Positions 58,204 through 64,000 of a stretch of DNA of 64,000 nt are shown here, one piece after another. The notes below the pieces were generated by a model. The model was not told where the DNA came from and searched no databases. It saw only the letters and a program-made list of their open reading frames with translations. The translations under genes were made by a program, and so were the position numbers. Source of the DNA: Streptomyces sp. NBC_00223 (GTDB lineage Bacteria; Actinomycetota; Actinomycetes; Streptomycetales; Streptomycetaceae). Location of the stretch: positions 3,891,501 to 3,955,500 of the forward strand of contig NZ_CP108109.1 in assembly GCF_036199905.1 (NCBI RefSeq). Reading direction: 5' to 3'. Within the stretch, counting starts at the first letter, position 1. Every line of letters begins with the position of its first letter.

Positions 58204-59202
58204 GTGCACAGCACCGAGACCGAGCGCACGTTCCAGCCCGCGGCCGACCGCCACCACCCGGTCCTCCTCGGCATAGGGGCCTACCGGCCCCGCCGGATCG
58301 TCACCAACGAGGAGATCTGCCGCACTCTGGAATCCAGCCCCGAGTGGATACTTCGCCGCAGCGGCATCAGCACCCGCTGCTTCGCCAGACCGGACGAGAC
58401 CCTGGTGGAGATGGGCGCCACCGCCGCGGGCAAGGCACTCGCCGACGCGGGCACCGCGCCCACCGACGTGGACCAGATCCTGGTCGCCACGATGTCCGAC
58501 CTCGACTCCTCCGACCGGCTCGCCCAGGAGATCGCCCGGCGGCTGGGCGTCTCGGTGCCCGGCTGGCAGGTCAGCGCCGCCTGCGCGGGCTTCACCGTGG
58601 GCCTGGCGCTCGCCGCCTCGGCGGTCTCCTCGGGCGCGGCCCGCAATGTGCTGGTCGTCGGCGTGGAGCGGATGTCGGACATCCTCGACCCCACGGACCG
58701 CGGCACCGCGTTCCTGTTCTCCGACGGCGCCGGCGCCGCCCTGGTCGGCCGGGCCGCCGAGCCGGGCATCGGTCCTGTGGTCTGGGGCACCGAGCCGTCG
58801 CTGCGCGAGACGATCACCGTACGGCCGGAGCCGGAGAACGACGGACGGCCGTATCTGCGGATGCAGGGGTCCGCGGTCTTCCGCTGGGCGGTGACGAACC
58901 TGCCGGACATCGTGCGCACCACGCTGGAGCGCTCCGGGGTGACCCCGGGCGACATCCAGGCGTTCGTGCCGCACCAGGCCAATCTGCGGATCATCGAGTC
59001 GGTCGCCCAGGCGGTCGGCTTCCCCGAGGAGGTCGAGGTGGCCCGCGACATCGTCGACCAGGGCAACGCCTCGGCCGCCTCCATTCCGCTCGCGCTGGAC
59101 CGGTTGCGTACCTCCGGCGCCCTGGGCAGCGGCGATCTGGCCCTGCTGATCGGCTTCGGGGCCGGCCTGTCCTACGCGGCCACGGTGGTCCGTATGCCGT
59201 GA
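58204..59202 (+). CDS. Beta-ketoacyl-ACP synthase III (KASIII)
   Basis: 332-residue condensing enzyme of the FabH type. Catalytic triad: Cys127 in VSAACAGFTVGLAL, His257 in VPHQANLRII and Asn288 in QGNASAASIPLAL. C-terminal GFGAGLSYAATVVRMP is typical. GTG at 58204 is chosen over upstream in-frame starts because GGGAG is about 7 nt before it and the conserved domain begins ~20 residues later (HPVLLGIGAYRP). It probably joins an acyl-CoA starter to a malonyl-ACP, or is a dedicated acyltransferase. Divergent from the exporter. Confidence 0.93.
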   Translation: MHSTETERTFQPAADRHHPVLLGIGAYRPRRIVTNEEICRTLESSPEWILRRSGISTRCFARPDETLVEMGATAAGKALADAGTAPTDVDQILVATMSDLDSSDRLAQEIARRLGVSVPGWQVSAACAGFTVGLALAASAVSSGAARNVLVVGVERMSDILDPTDRGTAFLFSDGAGAALVGRAAEPGIGPVVWGTEPSLRETITVRPEPENDGRPYLRMQGSAVFRWAVTNLPDIVRTTLERSGVTPGDIQAFVPHQANLRIIESVAQAVGFPEEVEVARDIVDQGNASAASIPLALDRLRTSGALGSGDLALLIGFGAGLSYAATVVRMP

Positions 59203-59240
59203 CCGGTCCGTATGCCGCGACCGGTCCGTGTGCCGTGACC
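59187..59240. repeat. Three tandem 18-bp repeats over the KASIII stop codon
   Basis: Three head-to-tail copies of GGTCCGTATGCCGTGACC (copy 2 has TGCCGCGACC, copy 3 GTCCGTGTG). The first copy covers the end of the coding region (VRMP plus stop), so the stop codon region was repeated by slippage. Ends 39 bp before the stop of the convergent SARP gene. Confidence 0.8.
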
Positions 59241-59278
59241 GTCCCCCGGTGCGCCCCGGGAGACGGCCGCACCGGCCA

Positions 59279-62200
59279 CTACTCCTGCCCGCCGACGAGG
59301 GCGCGCAGCGTGTCGGCCTCCGGCACCCCCAGCCGCTCGGCGATCCGCAGCCCGCGCAGCGCGGGGCGGTCCGGGCGGCCGTGCCCCGGCACGGCCCGCA
59401 CCGCGCGCCCCCAGGCCAGCAACGCCCGTACCTCGCCCAGCGGCTGGCCCACGGTCCGGTAGATCGCCGCCGCCCGCCGGTAGCCCGCCACCGCCTCCGC
59501 GCAGCGGCCCGAGGCCAGCGCGCTGTCCGCCTCCGACACCAGCGTCTGGGCGACCACCGGCCGCAGCGCGGTGCCGCCCAGCGCCGTACGGCTGCGGCTG
59601 CACGCCACCAGCGCCTCCTCGTAGAGCCCCAGCCGGACGTACGCCGCCGCGCTCTCGGACAGCGCGCGGCCCGAGCCCTGCCGGTAGCCGAACTGATCGG
59701 CGATCAGCAGCGCCTTGCCGAAGCTGCGCATGGCCAGGTCGGGGCGCTCGGCGGCGGCCTCCACCCCGCCGAGGTGGATCAGACAGTCGGTCTCTATCCG
59801 CGGGTCCGACAGATGCGGGATCGCCACGTGCGCCTCCCGGGCGGCGGTCACCGACCTGGCCTGCGCGCCCAGATCGCTGTAGATCGTGGCCCGGCAGGTC
59901 AGGGCGATGGCCAGGCCCTCGTGGAAGTCGGTCTCCTGGCTGAGCCGGATCGCCAGCTCGCACCAGCGCTCGGCCTCCGCGTACCGGCCCAGGTGGCGCA
60001 GGGTCAGCGCGACATAGCCGGGCAGCCGGATGCGGCCGAACCGCGAACCGGCCCGGTCCACCAGCTCAAGGGCCCGCAGATAGCCGCGCAGCGCGACCTC
60101 CAGCTCACCGGCGTCGTAGGAGTTCCGGGCGATCCGGCCCAGCGCGTTGGCCTGGCCCGCCCAGTCGCCCAGCTCCTCGTGGATACGCAGCGCCGAGTGC
60201 AGATAGCGGTCGGCCAGCGCGACCTCGCCCACCGACCAGTACGAGCGGCCGAGCGCCGTGAACGCCAGCGCCTCGCCCGCCCGCCAGCCCGCGCCGCGGG
60301 CCACCTGGATCGCCTCCCGCGCTCTGGCCCGCTCCCCGTCCTTCCTGCCCTCGCGGTACTCCGCGTCGGCGGCGTTGAGCAGCATGCCCGTGTAGGCCCG
60401 CCGGTCGTCGGACTTGGCCGCCGCCTGGAGGGCCGCGCGGACCGCCGCCGACCAGTCGTCGCCGCCCGGGTGCAGCCGGATGAAGCCGAGCATCGAATCG
60501 GCCAGCCGCCAGCTCGACGGCCCGAGACCCAGCTCGGCGGCGAGTTTGATGGCCGCGCAGATATTGGCCTTCTCCCGGTCCAGCCAGGCGATGTCCGCGC
60601 CGGACGGCCCGCCGTCGGGGTCCGCCGTGGCACCGTCGCTCTGAACTCCGTCCTGGTCCGGCGCGGCCGGGATGCCCGTGGCGGTCACCCCGCGGTGGCT
60701 GCCGACCATCTGGATCTGGTGGGCGCGGCTGGCCCGCTCCACACACTGCCGGTACCACTCCAACAGCCGCAGCAGCACCGCCTCGCGCACCTCCCACGGG
60801 TCCTCGGCGGCCGCGGTCTCCGCCGCGTACTGCTTGACCATGTCGTGCAGCCGGTAGCGCCGCGAGGCGTACTCCGTCAGCAGATTGGCCCGCACCAGCG
60901 CGCCGATCCGCTCCTCCGCCTCCGCGAACGAGCAGTCGGCCAGCGCCGCGACCGCCTCCGTACCGAAGTCCGCGCCCGGCACCAGGCCGGTCCAGCGGAA
61001 CATCTCACGGTGCGACGCGCTCAGCCGCCGGTAGGACAGATTCAGCGCCTGGCTCATCGCCGTGTGCGCCTCGACGCCGTCCGCCCGCGTACCGGCCGTG
61101 CCCGACACATGGGACAGCAGCCGGGCCAGCGGCTCGTCGGGCCGGCCCGCGGCGTAGGCGGCGCTCAGCCGCAACGTGAGCGGCAACTGCCCGCAGACGC
61201 GCACGAATCCGGCCGCCGCGTCCGGCTCGCGGGCCACCCGGTCGGCGCCCACCAGCTTGGTGAGCAGCGCCAGCGCCGCCTCCTCGTCCAGCACGTCGAG
61301 CACGCCCTCGCCCGCGCAGTACCGGACGGTCAGCTCGGGCATCCGATTGCGGCAGGTGACGACCACCGCGCTGCCGTCAAGACTCGGCGGCAGCAGATCC
61401 CGTACCTGGTCCGGGCCCGCCGCGTCGTCCAGCACGATCAGCACCCGGCGTCCGGCGAGCAACGTGCGGTAGATGGCGGCGCGTTCGTCGAGCCCGTAGG
61501 GGATGTCGGCGGCGGGCAGGCCGAGCGCCAGCAGCACCCGGGCCAGGGTCTCGGCGGGCGAGAGCGGTTCGAGATGCGGGTGGTGGCCGCGCATCGCGAC
61601 GAAGAACTGGCCGTCGGGGAAAGCCGCGCGGGCCCGGTGCGCCCACTGGAGGGCCAGGGTGGTCTTGCCCGAGCCCGCGATCCCGCTGATCACGAAGAGG
61701 TTCCGGCTCTGCGGGGCGGCCGACGCGGCGGGCTGCGCATGCGGCTCCACCAGCATGTCCAGCTCCCGCAGCTCCTGTTCCCGCCCGGCGAAGAACTCCG
61801 CGACCCGAGGCATCCGCAACTGCTCGCGCGGCGGCGCCGGAACCGGGGTCCGCGCGTGATGCGGATGCAGCAACCGCTCGCCCGCGTCCCGCAGTTCGGA
61901 GCCCGGGCGCGCGGACAGCTCCTGGGCCAGCCGCCGCCGGAAGGCGGTGTACTGGCGCAGCGCCTCCGCCTGGTTGCCGCTGTCCCGGTGCGCGGTCATC
62001 AGCCGCAGCGCCAGGTCCTCGTCGTACGGCCGCTCCTCGGTGAGCCGTTGCAGCTCGGGCAGGATCTCCCGGGACCGGCCGAGCCTCAGCTCGGCGTCGT
62101 AGAACCCCAGCAGCGCCGTACGGCGTTCGGCCTCCAGGGTGGCCCGCAGCGACTCGATCCGGGTGCCCCACAGATCGCTCAGCGCGGCCCCCGACCACTG

Positions 62201-62602
62201 ATCGAGCGCCTGCCGCAGCACCCGGGAGCGCTGCTGGTCGTCGCCCACGACCGCCGTGCCTCGGGACGCCAACTCCCGGAAGCGGCACAGGTCCACCGTC
62301 TTCGGCGGCGCCTCCAGCACATAGCCGCCGTCCCGGGTCGACAGCTCGGGCGCGCCGTCCTCCTGCCGGGGCGCGGCGGCCAGCGCCTTGCGTAATCGGG
62401 TCGCGTACCCGGCCATCACATTGCGTGCCAGCCGGGGTGGCCGGTCGTCCCACAGCAGCTCGATCAGCCGCTCGAACGGCACCACACTGTTCACGTCGAC
62501 CAGCAGCATCGCCAGCAGACCCCGTTGTCTCGCGTGGCCGATCTCCAGATCCCGCCCGTTCGCCAGTGCCCGTACCGGCCCCAGCACCCGCAAGTCGATC
62601 AC
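59279..62602 (-). CDS. AfsR/SARP-family regulator with NB-ARC and TPR domains
   Basis: 1107-residue SARP. N-terminal DNA-binding domain (~1-95, LRVLGPVRALANGRDLEIGHARQ; ARNVMAGYATRLRKAL), BTAD (~100-250), NB-ARC with P-loop FVISGIAGSGKTTLALQWAH and Walker-B-like VLIVLDDAAG, and a C-terminal TPR array (from ~700). It is like AfsR in build. ATG at 62602. It is convergent with KASIII. It probably activates the lipid cluster in response to a signal sensed through NB-ARC/TPR. Confidence 0.94.
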   Translation of the reverse strand: MIDLRVLGPVRALANGRDLEIGHARQRGLLAMLLVDVNSVVPFERLIELLWDDRPPRLARNVMAGYATRLRKALAAAPRQEDGAPELSTRDGGYVLEAPPKTVDLCRFRELASRGTAVVGDDQQRSRVLRQALDQWSGAALSDLWGTRIESLRATLEAERRTALLGFYDAELRLGRSREILPELQRLTEERPYDEDLALRLMTAHRDSGNQAEALRQYTAFRRRLAQELSARPGSELRDAGERLLHPHHARTPVPAPPREQLRMPRVAEFFAGREQELRELDMLVEPHAQPAASAAPQSRNLFVISGIAGSGKTTLALQWAHRARAAFPDGQFFVAMRGHHPHLEPLSPAETLARVLLALGLPAADIPYGLDERAAIYRTLLAGRRVLIVLDDAAGPDQVRDLLPPSLDGSAVVVTCRNRMPELTVRYCAGEGVLDVLDEEAALALLTKLVGADRVAREPDAAAGFVRVCGQLPLTLRLSAAYAAGRPDEPLARLLSHVSGTAGTRADGVEAHTAMSQALNLSYRRLSASHREMFRWTGLVPGADFGTEAVAALADCSFAEAEERIGALVRANLLTEYASRRYRLHDMVKQYAAETAAAEDPWEVREAVLLRLLEWYRQCVERASRAHQIQMVGSHRGVTATGIPAAPDQDGVQSDGATADPDGGPSGADIAWLDREKANICAAIKLAAELGLGPSSWRLADSMLGFIRLHPGGDDWSAAVRAALQAAAKSDDRRAYTGMLLNAADAEYREGRKDGERARAREAIQVARGAGWRAGEALAFTALGRSYWSVGEVALADRYLHSALRIHEELGDWAGQANALGRIARNSYDAGELEVALRGYLRALELVDRAGSRFGRIRLPGYVALTLRHLGRYAEAERWCELAIRLSQETDFHEGLAIALTCRATIYSDLGAQARSVTAAREAHVAIPHLSDPRIETDCLIHLGGVEAAAERPDLAMRSFGKALLIADQFGYRQGSGRALSESAAAYVRLGLYEEALVACSRSRTALGGTALRPVVAQTLVSEADSALASGRCAEAVAGYRRAAAIYRTVGQPLGEVRALLAWGRAVRAVPGHGRPDRPALRGLRIAERLGVPEADTLRALVGGQE

Positions 62603-63102
62603 AGTTCACTCCGCTCACCAGCAACGGCGGTCGCCGAACGACCCTTCTGTTTCAGACTGCGCAGCTGAATTCTTATGTACTGGCCGGTACGGCGGCAATG
62701 GCGTTCCGTTTGTCGTCGCTCACACCTTGCTCACAACACGCCTCCGACCTGGGCCGAAACCATCCGGAAAAGGACCGGAACCGGGGCCCCCGGCGGGTTT
62801 GGACGGTGGGCCGGGGTGGCAGGCTCCTGCCTGGCGCGGTTCATGTCAGCGGGTCGGCAGGACTTCGCGCCCCGATCCGCCGAGCTTCCGCAGAGGGGAT
62901 GCACCGGGGGCGCGTCGTCGCGCCCCGGACCGGGCGCGCCTTGTCCGGTCGGTGGGCCGCGGGGTGGCGAGGCGCGGGGCTGCGGGGCTGCGGGGCGCGG
63001 GGGCGCCGGGCTGCGGGGCGCGGGGCCGTGGGGCTGCGGGGGGGGCGCCGGGCTGCGGGGTACGGGGGCGCGGGGCCGTGGGGCCGCCCTCCCGCTGTTC
63101 CG
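62603..63102. other. Intergenic region between SARP and HTH regulator genes, with G-rich repeats
   Basis: 500 bp with no supported gene. The left half is the SARP promoter region. Bases 62950-63090 are tracts of GGGG on the plus strand with exact repeats: GCGCCGGGCTGCGGGG at 63003 and 63045, GCGCGGGGCCGTGGGG at 63019 and 63068. They could form G-quadruplexes on the plus strand. They lie just downstream of the HTH gene. Confidence 0.65.
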
Positions 63103-64000
63103 CTACAGCCAGTCCCTGGCCTGTGCCCGTGCCCCCGCCTGGAACCGGCTGCGCGCGTCGAGGCGGGTCATCAGCTCCGACATCATGCGGCGGGCGGTGC
63201 GCGGCGACACCCCCAAGCTGCGCGCCGCGACCTCGTCGGTCACTCCGTCGCCCAGCAGCCGCAGCAGCGCGCGCTCGGAGTCGCTCAGACTTCCGTCCTT
63301 CGTGACCTGCTGGTCGCCGAAGGGCCGCCCGACCAGCCAGAACTGCTCGAACAGCGCGGTCAGCGCCGTCAGCGCGCCCTTGCCGCTGAGCACCACCGCG
63401 CCCGCCGAGGTCACCGCCGGGTCGATCGGCAGCAGCGCGTACGTACGGTCGAAGATCAGCATCCGCAGCGGAAGCGCCGGCAGTGTACGGATCTCGCCGC
63501 CCCACTCCGCCGCCCACCGGGCATAGCGCTGGGTCGCCGGGTGGTCGCGCACGCTGTCGAGGTACATGCCGCGCAGCGTCACCCCGCGCAGAACCGCCTC
63601 CTCGTCCACCGACCGTGAGGCGGCCGGCGCCTCCTCGCGCCGCGCGCCCGTGCAGAAGGCCGCGATCTCCACCCGCGCGGCGGCGCCCAACTCCTCGATG
63701 CGGCTGCGTACTTCGTTGGCACCGGTGAGCCGTTCCAGCTCGGGGGAACGGCTGTCCGTCCGCAGGGCGCTGTACTCGGCCATCAGCCGCTGCGCCGCGG
63801 CCCGGCTGCGCGCCAACTCCTGCTGGAGGCTGAGCACATCGCCTTCCTGCTCGGCCACCAGCGCCTGGAGCCCGATCTCCGGGCTGATCGGCAGCAGCAG
63901 CTCCGGGTCCTCCCAGGAGCGCCGCACCAGCCGGAGTTCGGTCAGCCGGATCACTCGCCGGCACACCGATTCCATCGACAGCCCGGTCTCCACGGCGAGT
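63103..64000 (-). CDS. HTH (LuxR-type C-terminal) transcriptional regulator, truncated by window edge
   Basis: At least 296 residues, start beyond the right edge: the frame remains open up to the last base and its first residues (METGLSMESVCRRVIRLTELRLV) look like the middle of a TrmB-like N-terminal HTH. The C-terminus is a LuxR-type HTH: SDSERALLRLLGDGVTDEVAARSLGVSPRTARRMMSELMTRLDARSR. The middle (about 90-220) resembles a phospholipase-D-like/TrmB effector domain. Typical of actinomycete helix-turn-helix regulators. Possibly controls the adjacent cluster. Confidence 0.85.
   Translation of the reverse strand, partial: LAVETGLSMESVCRRVIRLTELRLVRRSWEDPELLLPISPEIGLQALVAEQEGDVLSLQQELARSRAAAQRLMAEYSALRTDSRSPELERLTGANEVRSRIEELGAAARVEIAAFCTGARREEAPAASRSVDEEAVLRGVTLRGMYLDSVRDHPATQRYARWAAEWGGEIRTLPALPLRMLIFDRTYALLPIDPAVTSAGAVVLSGKGALTALTALFEQFWLVGRPFGDQQVTKDGSLSDSERALLRLLGDGVTDEVAARSLGVSPRTARRMMSELMTRLDARSRFQAGARAQARDWL

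Noticed and set aside
59228-62395. A 1055-codon plus-strand frame opposite the large SARP gene
   Set aside because: Low-complexity Arg/Pro/Gln translation with no domain; the minus strand encodes all SARP, NB-ARC and TPR motifs.
1-64000. CRISPR array, rRNA genes, complete insertion sequence, integrase or transposase
   Set aside because: No array of short equal repeats with spacers, no rRNA-like sequence and no transposase or integrase motif was seen on either strand.

Overview
The window is very GC-rich, gene-dense actinomycete DNA that reads as a Streptomyces (Streptomycetaceae) chromosome. The evidence is a complete conservon (CvnA-D), a subtilisin-inhibitor-like secreted protein, tandem SigB/SigF-type sigma factors, SARP regulators with NB-ARC domains, a SigE-type ECF sigma factor and GTG starts joined by 4-bp ATGA/GTGA overlaps. 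No taxonomic search was run.

Layout. 1-5.4 kb: two neighbouring paralogous SigB/F-type sigma factors (the first truncated by the window edge), a small membrane protein, an aldo/keto reductase, an MFS pump with a palindromic operator candidate, and a PPOX flavoprotein. 5.7-11.6 kb (minus strand): a coupled operon of response regulator, histidine kinase, GT2-GtrA glycosyltransferase and GT39-type membrane glycosyltransferase. 12-17 kb: a MEDS-STAS protein, then the conservon with a GAF protein, closed by a strong hairpin. 17.3-21.5 kb: an acyl-CoA dehydrogenase lacking the usual catalytic Glu, a Ser/Thr kinase, and a divergent F420/NADP-type reductase and HxlR regulator.

21.5-29.2 kb is accessory: a decayed oxidoreductase tail, a phosphotransferase, a 27-residue Cys/His microprotein, an XRE-TPR regulator, a HAD phosphatase, then a 3.4-kb segment bounded by tRNA-Arg(ACG) and an imperfect 45-bp copy of its 3' end. 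That segment holds GNAT, HATPase, Nudix and GntR genes but no integrase, and looks like the remnant of an integrative element (AICE-like). tRNA-Ser(GCT) follows.

29.5-40.2 kb: an SSI-like inhibitor, a 1189-residue PAS/kinase-like/receiver protein whose kinase signature residues are degenerate, a ~0.75-kb GC-rich repeat array, an acyl-CoA ligase with a perfect 16-bp palindrome upstream, a SigE-type sigma factor, a DUF1906 secreted protein, a ribokinase and a small secreted protein.

40.4 kb to the end is probably one biosynthetic locus for a lipid-derived metabolite. Fifteen minus-strand genes run from an MFS exporter to a TetR regulator: P450, fatty acyl-AMP ligase, R2-like diiron protein, acyl carrier protein, SGNH hydrolase, GMC oxidoreductase, SCP2-like protein, acyl-CoA dehydrogenase, a LuxI/GNAT-like protein, a ThiF/E1-like adenylyltransferase, an AurF-type N-oxygenase, a DUF4873 protein and a dienelactone hydrolase-like protein. 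A KASIII gene diverges from the exporter across a TetR-type palindrome, and two SARPs, an ECF-like sigma factor and an HTH regulator flank the set. Inferred logic: the ligase loads a fatty acid on the ACP, KASIII and the acyl-CoA dehydrogenase modify it, the GNAT-like protein may transfer it to an amine, AurF-like/P450/R2-like/GMC enzymes oxidise it, and the MFS pump exports it. I do not recognise the product; this is the best candidate for an undescribed system here.
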